Assembly: GCA_902806565.1 (NCBI GenBank)
Contig: CADCXA010000068.1
Location: 124,001 to 188,000, forward strand
Source of the DNA: Hypoxylon rubiginosum
Lineage: Eukaryota; Ascomycota; Sordariomycetes; Xylariales; Hypoxylaceae
Direction of reading: 5' to 3'
Length of the DNA stretch: 64,000 bases
Below are positions 23,451-35,198 of this stretch, piece by piece. Both the position numbers and the translations under genes were made by a program. How positions within the stretch are numbered: position 1 is the first letter of the stretch; each line of letters begins with the position of its first letter. Under the pieces are notes generated by a model. The model was not told where the DNA came from. It saw only the letters and a list, made by a program, of their open reading frames with translations, and did not search any database.

Positions 23451-24183
23451 CTCCGCCCCTATAACCGTTTTCCCCGGCTTCGCTAGCGCGAACTTCGAAG
23501 AGCTCTAACCTCGCAAGTCTCTCCAACCTCCGCATTGCCGGCGAAGCGGGGGTGACGTATGGATCTCTTTTCACGTTACTCTCTTTAGTGGAACACCATC
23601 CAATACCACCTGCACTTGACTTGGTGGTTTATAATTCCCCCTATGATTACTCAGGTCCGGGCCTATATTCTCCCTTCTTCCTTCACTTACCTTGACCAAC
23701 TACGCAATAATTAAGGGGAAGGGAATGACGACGATAGTCACACTTTCAACCCACTTCTGCCACTCTCTAAAGTCACATTACCTCTCCTATCATATTTCAT
23801 ATTCCTATTCTCTGTCACTATGACATAGCCGACACTAACCCTATCTTAAAAGTTGCGACGATCGGCTGCATGTTTTGGCGCGACATTCCATCGAGATATC
23901 GACTACCAGCAACAATACAGACCCTACTTACCTAAGCAGTGATATACAGATGCATGTAACGTGAGCATGTGGCCTGGAGGCTTCGAGGCTTCCTGTCTTG
24001 GTTCTCATTGGATTAGGAGCTGCGTAGTCGGTGAGACATTATTAGCTTGCTATGGCTATGGGGAAACCCGGGCCTTGGGTGAAACTGTTGCATGAGAGCG
24101 GTCTAGACTCTGCGAAAGCCGAGAGACGGCTCATACATACTCACTGAAACCTCTTTTAAAATTACACTATCCACTCTACCTTC

Positions 24184-25065
24184 TCAGACCTTCCGAGCGA
24201 CATAGATCCAAGCCGACATCTCCAACGTGCCCGTCTGCCTTTCCTGGTCACGCAGCTGTTTCCGTATCTCGTCGCCCCAACGGCCTATCTCCCCGGTACT
24301 CCATCCCTCCCAGACCTTTGCTGTCCACATGGGCGAGCTCAACGCTTTAACCACTTCCTCCGCCGACCCGCATTCCCAGTTGGGGCTGGTCTGCGAAACC
24401 TCGACCTGGCTGATAGAAAATCCGCCCTCCCCCATGACCCGGACGAGTTTTTCTTTCGTCGTCCACTCCACGGGCATATCCATGGGCTTCAGTCCGCTAT
24501 TCGGCCGGATGGCGTCGACGGCCCCTTGAAGCACTTCTGCTGCTCGTCGAACCTTCCACGTCGTGACCGCGACATAGCCGCCAGGTTTGAGCACGCGGTA
24601 CATCTCGGCAGCGCCGGCTACCGGGTCTCGAAGTGCGAAGATGCCCAGGTTCGTGATGACGGCGTCGAATTCGGCATCGCTGAAGCGGGAGAGGTCCCCC
24701 GAGTCCTGGACGAATGCGTCAGCCGTTGTCCATCCGAGGGCAGCCTTGTTGGCCATGAAACTGTCGACCATGGCCGGCGCGATGTCGATGCCTGTGACTC
24801 GCGGTGTCGGCGATATCGGTAGGCCCGGTACTAAGACGTCCGATGGCGAGGGAGATAACAGCAATTTTGTTACGATCCCGGGCCCAGCCGCCGAGTCAAG
24901 GATATGACTTGATGAGGTATATGCTGATAGTGGTAGGCGAGCTAGTGCAGCTGCGGCTAAACGCGAACTAGTAGCGCCGGCACCTTTTTCGTAAGCAGAA
25001 GCATGCAACTGGAAGTGTTGCCTCTTAGAATCGTTGCTAGATGATTGCATGGCAACAGGCGACAT
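24184..25065 (-). CDS. Class I SAM-dependent methyltransferase
   Basis: Single exon, 293 residues from the ATG at 25065. The frame is open to an earlier ATG at 25158, but that extra stretch is hydrophobic and unlike the family; a third ATG at 25050 is also possible. Seen: a SAM-binding loop (ILDSAAGPGIVTKLL), the acidic end of strand 2 (VTGIDIAPAMVDSF), a motif with strand 4 (EFDAVITNLGIFALRDP) and the post-motif VLKPGGYVAVTTWK. This is the UbiE/Coq5-like or secondary-metabolite methyltransferase fold; the acceptor molecule is unknown. The gene lies between the acyl-CoA ligase and the MFS permease, all on the minus strand, so a common pathway is possible but unproven. Confidence 0.85.
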   Translation of the reverse strand: MSPVAMQSSSNDSKRQHFQLHASAYEKGAGATSSRLAAAALARLPLSAYTSSSHILDSAAGPGIVTKLLLSPSPSDVLVPGLPISPTPRVTGIDIAPAMVDSFMANKAALGWTTADAFVQDSGDLSRFSDAEFDAVITNLGIFALRDPVAGAAEMYRVLKPGGYVAVTTWKVRRAAEVLQGAVDAIRPNSGLKPMDMPVEWTTKEKLVRVMGEGGFSISQVEVSQTSPNWECGSAEEVVKALSSPMWTAKVWEGWSTGEIGRWGDEIRKQLRDQERQTGTLEMSAWIYVARKV

Positions 25066-25584
25066 GATAAGGAATGGTGAGTTAAGAGGCCCTTCACCAC
25101 TTTTTAAACTTGAAACGCAGCTGTTGAGTAACCAATATAGACGGAGCTTTAATAACATTGAAAATGAATTCCTCGCTGTGTAACTAATTAAATTAGGAAT
25201 TAATTGTGTGATATAAATACGGTGTCGGCCACATATTTAGTTTGCGCAGAGTCCCCGAATAGTTTCCGAGCCGGTTACCTTTCCCCCCCTTTTTTTTGCG
25301 CGGAGACTTTTCAACTGGGCTGGATAGTATCTAACTACCGGTAGGTAGCCTACCTAAATCTTATAAGACTCCGTTATAAGCAAAAAGCATGCAATATTTT
25401 GTAAAATCCATCGTCATTTGAAAGTTAACAAGCACACGTACGATAATCGGAGGCAGCCTGGAGAGATGTCGCCGACAGGGGTAAACGTCTTAGAATATCA
25501 TCACTCAAGAAACATAACTCTTTCCCATTCTAGGTCTTCTATTTTTAACGTCTTTGATCACTATCCTATTTAGAACCCTATTCT
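25066..25584. promoter_or_regulatory. Promoter region of the methyltransferase gene
   Basis: About 520 bases upstream of the methyltransferase. A TATTTATAT box on the minus strand at about 25211-25219 is roughly 150 bases before the start. A T-run near 25290 and TACCTA-type motifs near 25336-25358 are present. Confidence 0.4.
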
Positions 25585-27483
25585 TCATGTTGCGTATCGA
25601 AACTAGGAAAATGTTAGCTTATACGGATGTATATACCAGATGTATTGAAACTTACGAATGGATTTTCCAGGTCGGTGCAATCCTTCTCCCCTAACTCTTT
25701 CCCAAGTTTAACCCTATCCTCTTCTGATACGTCTAGCTCCCTCATGCGTTCATCTCTGCGCTTGTTGCGCATAACAAGGACTATTCGCCACATAAGAACG
25801 ACGAACATTTGAAGCCCCAAGCACCCAGCGCATGCAATGGTTGCAGGGACGTATCTAGGCTATATGACAAGTCGTTAGTAATGGTAAATCTACTATGACA
25901 TATATGACATGTCATCCTATCCTAGATTGAGGTAGGTGAGGTAGTATGCAGCTTACCGCGTCCTTAGCGAGGAAGATCTGCGAGCCGACCATATTTCCGG
26001 AGCAGTAGCCCAAAAAGCTGAATGCCATTATGACCGTTCGCTTCGTTCGCCCGCCCACGTTGGACGGAATTATCGACCAGGCTAGGAACGTGGCGACTAT
26101 GAATGTTGCCGTCATAAAGGACGCACCCCATTTCGTCCATTTGTACTGTGCCTCGTTGGGCAACATGGCGATGAGGATGAAGCCAACAAATGGAGGTATG
26201 TTGGAGACTATCATAAGCCACCTGTATATCAAGTTAGTCAGATCCTGTCAAGATCGAGATAGCGGCATGCTTACATGCGAACAGTGTTCTTCTTCATCGT
26301 GGCCCATCCAACGAGAGCAAAGTATGGTACTACCATGGCGTACTTTGGTAGATTTAGAAGAACTGCTTGCAAATTCGCTATATCATGATTAACGGTAGGC
26401 CTTGGTATGAGGTATATATCTTAAACTTACTGAACCCGAAAGTGGTGTTAAGGATCGCCGAAAACGCCGTCAACCCGCCGTTGGGGACCGATCCCAAAAA
26501 TCCATTCAACCCAGCGAACCAGAACTGCGTACTTCAGTCAACTCAACTCTTGCGGCTTGAAAAAGAAATAGGAGATAGTCTTAGGGGTACGTACTACTGG
26601 ATCCACGAGGCACTCTCTGACCTGTTCCCATTTCCAGTGCTTGGTACCGGTAGTATCGTGGCCAGTATTATTGTCTAGAATCCTGGCCGTGGCCATCTTT
26701 TTCTCGTCCGCGGATAGCCAACGCACTTCGGAGGGTGTGCCAAGAAGGAACAGACAGAGTGCGCCGGCGATAATAGTGAGACTACCTAGAAACTATTAAG
26801 CTGTCAATCTATCTGTCTAACCTAACTCTACACGAATGAAATAATCAGGAGGTGATACTAACAAAAGACATGTACCGCCACGCCTCAACACCTGGATGCT
26901 TGTAGGACACCGACCCGATGCCATACGCAGTCAAGTCGAAAAAGGTGCCGACGCCGGCAAACCCAGCCTGGAATACCAAGGCACGGGCGCAGTGCTCCCT
27001 CGTAGTATACCAGGTCCCCACGATGAGGATGAAGCCGGGGCTGATGCAGCACTCGAAGAGGCCCTGGAGCGCGCGGAGGGTGACGAGCTGGGCGAAGTTG
27101 CGCGCGAAGCCGATGCACAGCACGGCGAAGCCCCAGAGGATGATGTACAGCGACAGGATGCGGCCCATCGGGTACCGCTGCAGCAGCATCATGGACGGCA
27201 GCTCGAAGAGCAGGTACGCGACGTAGAAGACGGTCGTCAGCCAAGAGAACTGCTGGCCCACGAGGCCCGTGTCCTCGCGCAGGCCGAACGTCGCCTGCGT
27301 GCCGATGCAGCTCTTGTCGACCGACTGCAGGCCGTGGCAGAGGAACATGAGCGGGAGCAGGTACCGGTCCACCTTGCGCCGGAGCCGCCGGTATTCTTCG
27401 TCCGTGTACCGGGACTGGATGTCCTCGATCTGGCTGGAGGTGATCTCCGCCGTCTTGATCTCGATGTCGTCCTTGGAATCCAT
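25585..27483 (-). CDS. MFS permease, allantoate/anion:cation symporter (Dal5-like) family
   Basis: Complement of seven exons: 26863-27483, 26595-26792, 26431-26524, 26275-26377, 25957-26221, 25656-25859, 25585-25602; 500 residues. Dal5-like carriers import organic anions such as allantoate, nicotinate or vitamin precursors with protons at the plasma membrane. The N-terminus is polar, then KVDRYLLPLMFLCHGLQSVD opens the first membrane segment with the family's Lys-Ser-Cys/Ile start (DKSCIGTQATFGL). FYVAYLLFELPSMMLLQR, ALQGLFECCISPGFILIVG and PNGGLTAFSAILNTTFGF are characteristic. Twelve membrane segments are expected. The last exon supplies only six codons (FRYAT and stop), giving the usual ENPFFRY end. 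Substrate is not readable. Confidence 0.9.
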
Positions 27484-29700
27484 TTCAGGGGTGAGATCTG
27501 GTTAAAGGTGCCGGGAGTAGAGTTATTACTGTCGGTTAGCTTGCGGTATGCCGTTGTATCTTGTTATAATCCCCCTTTTGACTTGCAGATCAAAAGACGC
27601 TCGAAGTTTTGAAGTTGTCGGACCCAACGTGGAGTAGAGCCAAGTACACAAATATTCAGGGTAGCGAGTATAGCAATTAGCCGTCTCTAGTAAGGGATTT
27701 TTGTCTGGTATTAATGAGAGTTAAGTCGAAGCTCAACCTGTGATAACAGGAGTATCTTATACATCTCAACAAACCACTTGGTGGTGGAGCTGGTAATACC
27801 TGGAGGTGGCAGCCGGTGGCAAGACACCCATAGCTCAGAACGGTTGTCCTTGAGCTTCATCTTGATAAGAATTAACGAAGGTTACCTTCCTTCCCACAGC
27901 ATTATCTCAAGTTCTAGATCGCCAGCCACGTTTCCATCCTCATGATGCTTTGCGTCCATATCAGACTCCAGACAGTGTTGTGCAATGCAGGTGTCTCACC
28001 CCAGAAAAAGAAAATGTCCGGAAGATGCCATCTATCGTAACACAAATACCGGCACTGATAGAGACAGCTGTGCAGCGCTTTTGGTGTAAGTTACACCGAG
28101 GACGCAGGGAATAGCCCGGGACGTTGATTATCTAGCCTTACCAGAACATCCATTCACGAACTGGCGATCCTTGAGACTGCCTCCTCTGCCTGTTGAGGGT
28201 TTAGCATTGAACGAATGAGAGCTAAGGGGTATGTCTGACCTAGGTAGGGAATACCCGTGTGGCTTAAGAATGGGAGAGGTTGATTGTGAGACAGTCTCAA
28301 CGGACGTGTCAGAATAGATAAAACATCGGAAGCGCGGCCTATTCGGAGCTTTAAGAGCCCGGGGATAGACAATGACATGTCTCTTGCTCTGCATGGCGAT
28401 GCACATACCCGTCTTGATATGTGCAATATAGTAGGCCGGGATAAATTGCAGCCACAGGCCTCACATTGCATGGCGTGGCTTGATATTGTCGGGAGCTCTC
28501 CGCATTCTATGTTATCAGAAAAATCTTATCTTGCGTTACTGTGCTTATGTCAATACCAAGTTATACCTCACTGAGAGTATATGGCTGTAGAGGTTTGTTG
28601 AGCACGGATAACAATGGGGAAGGGAGGCTGAAACTGCTGGGAATGATGGCTGATCTACTACGCCTTATGATTGGGTTGTCTTGTCACTGCTCAGTTCTTT
28701 GTAGGTGTACGGCATATAATGGTATATGGTGAGCGCTAGAGAACCAAAGAGAACGGATGGGTAAGCGGCAAGATACCTGAGATGCGGCGAAATATTGATA
28801 TGATTTAGGGGGGTTGCCGTGCAATCTGAGTGGACGCCAATTCCTCTGTGTGAGGCAATGGGGGATGTCTAGAAGATCATATAATACAGCCACGACGAGA
28901 AGGAAAAGGGGATTAAGAGTAGATCACAGGATTATATGCCAAGGAAGCTTCCGATGTTTCCAGTTTTCGCCTATTGGCTGATAGTTAGGACTTGCCAATG
29001 GCCACGAGGTCATTGCTGCAAGGACTGGTCCAATACTGAGACTTTGGCATGACGATATGTCTTATCGAGGACCGGGAGCTATACGGAGTCTCTTTTGGAT
29101 CTGGACCGTAGAGTGGACCATCATCTTCATGCAGCATTGCTCCCTTAAGGGATATCGAAGGTCGAGGCGTATCTTTAGGAATTCAGAAGAAGCAGTCTGC
29201 AGCCTAGCCATTCTATTCGATTAAGCCCACCGGAGGGTATTCCTCCAAGGAAAATCTTTTACCATATCAATATGAGAGAATTCTATGGTAAGATAATTTG
29301 GAGTGCTCAGGGGGGTGTTGTATCCGTCAGTACAAGATAGGCTTCCCCTTAGTTCCACGTCATGAATGACTTGGAAAGTTTTCCTAGTTACAAAGAGAAC
29401 GTCGATAGAAAAGTGCCCGTAGAGAGGTCTTACTAATCCGAGGTTTCTAGCACAACCTACTGGTACTACGCATACGGGAGATAAAGGTTTCCAACAATTA
29501 TCGATGAGTTTTACCAATCAGGCTTTACTCTAGGGGCCCTCGATACCAAGTCACTGCTGGAGTTTATCTTGAGCCGCGATATTTGCTTCTCGTGATCGAG
29601 ATCCCGTTAGGCCGAAGCCTCAAACACAATCATGACAAACGTAGGTAGTTTCATTCTCCAAGCAGTACAGTATCAATATCCTATATACAGCGTGCTAAAG
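27484..29700. promoter_or_regulatory. Intergenic 2.2 kb between the permease and GH76 genes
   Basis: The permease promoter must lie near 27484; a GATAAG core (GATA-factor site type) is present near 27863. The rest holds only short open frames (for example 28154-28471 minus, 105 codons) with no family resemblance or splice continuity. No gene was recognised. Confidence 0.55.
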
Positions 29701-30948
29701 CTATTGGGATGCCACTGCGAAATCTGGTGCGCTTGATGCCAATAGACTCTGGATAATTTCAAGAGCACTTAGTTCAACACCTAAGTCCGATTGTCCGTCG
29801 AACCCGTTGGTATACCATTTCATACCGCAGGTCGAGTTACCATGGCCGCTACAACTCGACGCAGCACCTCCAGCGGATGCCTCTAGCAAGGTCAAAATGC
29901 TGGGTCTCACACTAGGCACCAAGACTGCCGTCTTCCCCAGCCAGCGCGATAAGCTTGCCTTGAAACTAGTCTGGTCGACGTCGCACGACGAGCTCAGTTC
30001 GCACTTCTGCTCGTACATGACGCCAGCAGCGGCGGCCGTGGGACCGAAGAAGGTCTTCTGCGCGGCATCGACCAGACCCTGGACCCTCGACTCCCACGCC
30101 GAGCTGCCCTTAGTGTAGGCGTACATGTGCGCCGCACCATGGATGTAGGAGGCGATGTTGTAGGACCACTGATCCTGGTTTACGCCTGAGCAGTTCGCGC
30201 CGTTTTCGTCGCCCGCGCCGTCGAAAACATGGAAGTCGTCGCTGACGAACTTGACGCCCGCGGACCAGTCCCAAATCTTAGTGGCCCAATCGCCGTACGT
30301 CTCGTTGCCCGTGTACCGCGCGAGGCGGGCGGCGGTCTGGAAGAACCCGCCATTGGACACCGAGTTCTTGTAGTAGTAGCCGTTCGCCGACGCGGTATAT
30401 TGCCACTTAAGCCCACCCGCGCAGGTTGCGCTGTCTTTCTTCCAACGTGCCACGAAATCCTCGAAGGCGTGCGTGCCGATGGCGAGCCAGGAGTTAGCGC
30501 ACTCGCCGACGGTGTTGGTCTCGGACGTCTCGCAAGGTAGGGCCTGGAAGCCGTACTCCATCGCCGTTAACGCATTGTACACCCAGTAAACTTGGTCGTC
30601 ATTGGCTTCCCAGGACGCCTGCTCGGATGGGGCAAAATCGTAATTCGGCCCTAAGTTCTTAGAGATCGCGGACAGGATATCGGCTTGATACGTCTTATCG
30701 CCTGTGTACACGGTGTAATCCATCAAACCGTTCCATGCGGAGCCAGATAACCACCAGAACCAAGGCTCTGGTTGGGTAAACTGTCCGGCTGTTGAGCTCG
30801 GGTCATAATAGACATACAGGCCTTTTGCGACTTGGGCGGCAATTTCTTTGATAGAGGCTTGGTCCTTCACGTTGAGATCCAAAGCAGCACTGGTAGAGGC
30901 AAGGGCGATCGCTGCAATAGCAGTAGATAATCTCGTCATCTTGGCCAT
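29701..30948 (-). CDS. Secreted GH76 mannan endo-1,6-alpha-mannosidase
   Basis: Single exon, 415 residues. GH76 enzymes cut alpha-1,6-mannan backbones; in fungi (Dcw1/Dfg5) they are thought to move GPI glycoproteins into the wall, while secreted forms degrade mannan. A signal peptide is clear (MAKMTRLSTAIAAIALASTS). The (alpha/alpha)6 barrel shows PEPWFWWLSGSAWNGLMDY and the paired catalytic Asp in EANDDQVYW (Asp117-Asp118). Several Cys pairs follow. The C-terminus (LLASSAPDFAVASQ) lacks the long hydrophobic tail needed for a GPI anchor, so this looks like a soluble member. It is divergent from the six-hairpin glycosidase-like gene, with which it shares a 1.5 kb intergenic region. Confidence 0.9.
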   Translation of the reverse strand: MAKMTRLSTAIAAIALASTSAALDLNVKDQASIKEIAAQVAKGLYVYYDPSSTAGQFTQPEPWFWWLSGSAWNGLMDYTVYTGDKTYQADILSAISKNLGPNYDFAPSEQASWEANDDQVYWVYNALTAMEYGFQALPCETSETNTVGECANSWLAIGTHAFEDFVARWKKDSATCAGGLKWQYTASANGYYYKNSVSNGGFFQTAARLARYTGNETYGDWATKIWDWSAGVKFVSDDFHVFDGAGDENGANCSGVNQDQWSYNIASYIHGAAHMYAYTKGSSAWESRVQGLVDAAQKTFFGPTAAAAGVMYEQKCELSSSCDVDQTSFKASLSRWLGKTAVLVPSVRPSILTLLEASAGGAASSCSGHGNSTCGMKWYTNGFDGQSDLGVELSALEIIQSLLASSAPDFAVASQ

Positions 30949-32466
30949 GAACTTGTTATCCTGACATCATGCTGTTGAAAATAAAGGGATCTAGAAAGGA
31001 CTCAGCGAGCGAAAAAGCGCGGGCTGCATTCCTCCATGTTGAGATGTATTGGAGTGCCCCTTTTTGAAGCAACGTTGCCCATCGTTTGCTGACCGACAGC
31101 CTGCAGGAGGGCTTTGTTATGATTTGTGCTGATCATTGTCATCTTGCAGCAAGTCAGTAAGGGGGCCAAAAGGTACCGTAGAAGAAAAAGGAAGTTCGGG
31201 TACTTCAACCGCGACTTGAGCCAATGAAAGGATGACAGCCCCTGTGACCCTCATCGGCTTTAACCCATTTTCAGTTAAGCCAGAAAAATGACAGTAGCTG
31301 AGTGGCGTCACATCAATGAATACCTGCATATAAATATATGAAAAATTTGGCCTAGGCCTAGTTACCGAGGGCTTATTCATCAGCATTGTGAAGGATTTAT
31401 GTCATATCTCACATCTGTGTTTGCGGAAATCGTATCGAGAGCCACGCTACCAAGGGGATCCCTTACTGAGGCTAAAGTTCAAGGGCCTCGGTATTAGGTA
31501 AAGGTACTGCCCCTTTTCTTGGCAATATGCCTACAAACAACCTTCCTTGCCGCGATTGCAAGTAGAAGGGATTGTAGGATTCTAAAGACTAAGGCATATT
31601 TGGTTACGCGCTGCTACCGCTGCAGCACCATGTAGGCGGGCACGAAGAGTGTATGTGTTGGAAGAAAATTGGGGGGGGGGGGGGGGGGGGGCATTTGGAA
31701 AACCCCCGGCTCTCATTCGGGAATCGGAACAACACGTGCGCCAAGACACGGCCGTCCCTTTGGTTCCGAATTCCGAATTTAAGATTGGCATTCATCCTTG
31801 GCTTAGGGCTCAGGGCTCAGGGGTACGAAGTACAGTCGAGTAATATTTCTCCTAGAAGAGCCTTGTTCATAGATAGCATATACGCGCTTCGTATCTAGAA
31901 AGGAAAGTCAAAATAAGCTTTCCAAGAGAGACGACAAGGCTCTGACACAGGAAATATGTCTACCTATCTAGGAGGTAGGTACCCTACCTAGATCAGATAC
32001 GTCAGCTTGAACGGATGCAACATTCCTAAGTCTCGTCCTCTACCTCTATACTCTAAGTTCTAACGAGCTGAGTGCTCTGGGAAGCGGGTTATACATTTGC
32101 ATCACTCGGGGTAATGTGTCGGATCGGCAATGACCCGACAGTCTGGTTCAGCATCCCGCTTAGACTTCGAGGTTCATCATTCCTGTTGGCATGAAATTGA
32201 CTATAATAGTATAGCCAGGGGTTCTATTAGCAAAGGTATTATAGCTTCCCCAAATTTCCCCATGTTCCCCGGAAACTTAGCCCCAATGCCTAGAGGCTTA
32301 ATAGGTCTAGGCTACTAGTTGAAGAAAGTGGACTTGGCAATTCGGGCGCGTTTACGCCGAAGAGCTATCGCAAGAGAATACAAATAAAAAGCTGAGATGA
32401 AGCGAACTGGAATAGGTTGACGATGGGGCTACAGAGGTTTGCGGATTTCTTCAGGGTTGACTCGAT
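30949..32466. promoter_or_regulatory. Divergent promoter region of two secreted glycosidase genes
   Basis: 1.5 kb between the divergent GH76 and six-hairpin genes. It contains a run of 21 G at 31671-31691 and a cluster of CTACCTA/TAGGTAGG words at 31960-31994. AT-rich TATA-like sequence (ATATAAATATAT) lies at about 31329-31340, some 385 bases before the GH76 start. No gene was recognised. Confidence 0.5.
31671..31691. repeat. Run of 21 G
   Basis: Twenty-one consecutive G preceded by GAAGAAAATT. Such runs are prone to length change and can form G-quadruplexes. It lies about 720 bases from the GH76 start and 780 from the six-hairpin start. Confidence 0.95.
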
Positions 32467-34911
32467 ATGGCGCCTTTCATTCTTCTCTCCCTACTGCCTA
32501 CTGTGGCTTTGGCGGCGATCGACAGGTGAGTTGCTCCTAGCGTGTTTGTGTGTAGCTGCAGATTAACACGATAAAAGGCGTGCCGTAGTTTCTCAGTTCA
32601 ATGTTATCCGTTCAAAGCTTCCTGAGGCGATTACTAACCAGACGACGCCTTTGCAAGTTGGCAATGGAGACTTCGCCTTCAACGTGGACAACACCGGCAT
32701 GCAGACATTCATACCCTTCAACACGCTATCAAGCTGGGGCTGGCATAATGACTCTCTGCCAGCGGACGGGTAGGTGCTCTATGCTGCAAGACACCCATTC
32801 ATTTCACGTTGGAGGCTAACCTATGCCTTTCTAGTGAAAAGCTCAGCGACTACCATGGTGTAGAGGTTTTAACTCACGGCAAAAATGTCTCGTATGACCT
32901 CGAAGACCCGGATCTGCCTGAAGTGTCCAAATGGCTCACCGCGAACCCCAATCGCGTTAACCTCGGCCGCATTGGTCTGAAGTACAAGGGCGACACTCTC
33001 GCACAGTCACTAATTACAAAACCCCGGCAAGAATTAGATGTCTGGAATGGCATCATTACGTCGACCTTCAAGGTTGACGGGCAAGATGTCAAGGTGGTAA
33101 CGCAAGGGGATTTCGAGACCGACGCCGTCATATTTCAGATCGAATCCGATCTCATTTCAACGGGAGACCTGCAAGTCAATCTCGACTTCCCTTACCCTCC
33201 GAAACATAACGTAACTTCGTCTTCGGACTTCGAGATTTTCATGGGATCCTACGACTTCCCATTGAACCATACTACCTCTATCGTGACAGACCCCAAGGGC
33301 CCCCGCGATGGTGTTGCTCACATATACCATGAGATGGATGAGACGACTTACTTCGTTAACCTCCGGTGGCCTTGCAGATCCCCCTTATCACTGACGCGGA
33401 ATGAACCTCAGGGCTCCAGCGCAGTAACCGCACACCGCTTTACGCTTTCTCCAGCGACATCTTCTCGTTACGAGAGGCCTTCTACTTCAATCTCCTTCAC
33501 TGCCCACTTCTCTCTGGATTTGGAACTACCCGCTTCGCCATCGGCCATCCGAAACCGCAACTCCATCGCCTGGAATAGGTTCTGGAGTGAGGGCGGTTTC
33601 GTCGATCTCACCAAGTCTTCAAACCCTAACGCCACGGAGTTGCAACGGCGTATCATCATGACTCAGTACTATATGCGAGTGAACAGCGCAGGTACGGGCC
33701 AGATACCGCAGGAGAGTGGGCTTGTGTATAATGGATGGTGGGGGAAGTTCCATCTGGAGATGTCCGTTTGGCATTGTGCGCACTGGGCTACCTGGGGCCG
33801 ACAGCAATATTTTGACAACATATTCCCGTCCATGTATGAGACTCTGATGCCTACATCCAAAGCGAGGACGCATAATATGGGCTGGGAGGGGACTAGGTGG
33901 CCTAAGATGACGGAACTCGGGACAGGAGGCATCGCGCCAGGCGAGACAAGGGCGTACCTTATGTGGCAACAGCCACATCCTATGTATCTTGCCAACCTCG
34001 CCTACCAAGCCAAGCCGATACGTCAGACATTGAAAGAATGGGACCGTGTCATTACGGAGACCGCTGACTACATGTCCTCCTTCGCCTGGCGTAACGAGAC
34101 GACCGGACACTACGATCTCGGGCCGCCTTCGAAGGGCGTGACGGAGAACTCTTTTCCTTTGGAGACACGCAACCTGGCTTACGAGATTGCGTACTGGCGC
34201 TGGGGTCTCGAAGCAGCGGCGGACTGGAAGAGGAAACTAGGCCGAGCCGTGCCTGAGAAGTGGAGCACCGTCGCGGAGAACTTGGCTCCCCCTCCTCAGA
34301 TCGATGGCATGTATATCCCCTGGGAGGGTTCAGGGCTGAATAGCTCTTGGTGGGAAGACCCGTCGCTCAGCAAGGATCCACGCAGCGTGATTATGCTTCA
34401 GGGCATCCTCCCCGATACACCGGCGGTAAGTACCCCCTTTAGGACCCTGTCAACAGTGACCGATTCGCAAATTACTAAGTTCATGGTTCTAGGTTGATCC
34501 CGAAGTTGGACTGAAGACCTCAAATAAAATGTGGGAGGTCTGGACCGACGCGAATATCCGAGGCTGGGGACGATCCGTCCTGGCCATTAACTCGGCGCGT
34601 GTCGGAAACCCGGAGCGCGCCATCTACCATATGACCAACTACGGCTACTGGCCGTTCGACGACGCCGGCATGCCCACTCGATCGGGTCCGAGTAAGTCGA
34701 TCCTATGTTCTGATTAGTATCTGACAGTGTGTTCTGACTTGAGATACTATTAGACCCATCACCGCCGCCCTACTTCCCTGGCGGCGGCAGTTTCCTCTAT
34801 GCGATCGGTTACATGGTGGCCGGATGGGAGGGGTCAGAGGGCGACACCCCGGGTTTTCCGAAAGATGGGACTTGGGTCGTCAAGCATGAAGGCTTACTCA
34901 AAGCGCTCTAA
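32467..34911 (+). CDS. Secreted six-hairpin glycosidase-like protein
   Basis: Exons 32467-32525, 32578-32769, 32835-34425, 34493-34691 and 34754-34911; 732 residues. The N-terminus is a signal peptide (MAPFILLSLLPTVALAAIDR). The next segment (LQVGNGDFAFNVDNTGMQTF, then IPFNTLSSWGWHN) and the centre (GKFHLEMSVWHCAHW, then HNMGWEGTRWPKMTE) resemble six-hairpin (alpha/alpha)6 glycosidases of the GH65/GH95-like group. Within that centre, Glu and Asp residues near WEGTRWPK and in the following helices are the likely catalytic region, but I cannot assign the acid and base. Ten or more N-glycosylation sites (Asn-X-Ser/Thr) occur. No transmembrane segment or GPI signal is seen at the C-terminus. Substrate unknown; the placement next to an alpha-mannanase suggests cell-wall or glycoprotein glycans. 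Confidence 0.8.
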
Positions 34912-35198
34912 TAAATACGCAGCTTAATAATGTGCTCAATTTGGTTCTCGAACCCACATCCCCGCGAAATTGATTCTCTTATGAAATGTAACTCCTACAG
35001 TTGGTTAGTTACATGACGTAGAAAAGTGGTAAAGGGGGTCTCAGTCGTGACATCATGATAGCGACCTCAAAGTGCTTACTTTGGTCTCCTTTAAATCCTG
35101 AACGGTCTCTTACCATTTTACTTGACCTTTCTAATGTATCATTAATTTCGCAACAATTACCAGATAGGCTTCTGTTGAGAGAAAGAAAATAATAAAGG

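Larger units (their letters stand above)
22959..24183. promoter_or_regulatory. Promoter region upstream of the acyl-CoA ligase
   Basis: 1.2 kb. It contains an 18-base perfect palindrome at 23107-23124 and three copies of CCATAGCGGG (last copy changed) at 23421-23450. It also holds the 3' flank of the methyltransferase gene. No gene was recognised. Confidence 0.55.

Noticed and set aside
26896..27612. 238-codon plus-strand open frame
   Set aside because: It is antisense to permease exon 1. The composition (Ala, Glu, Asp, Arg) is what a reversed membrane-protein gene would give.
28128..28893. Overlapping open frames on both strands
   Set aside because: They have no family resemblance, no splice continuity and neutral codon use. 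They look like chance frames in a gene-poor stretch.
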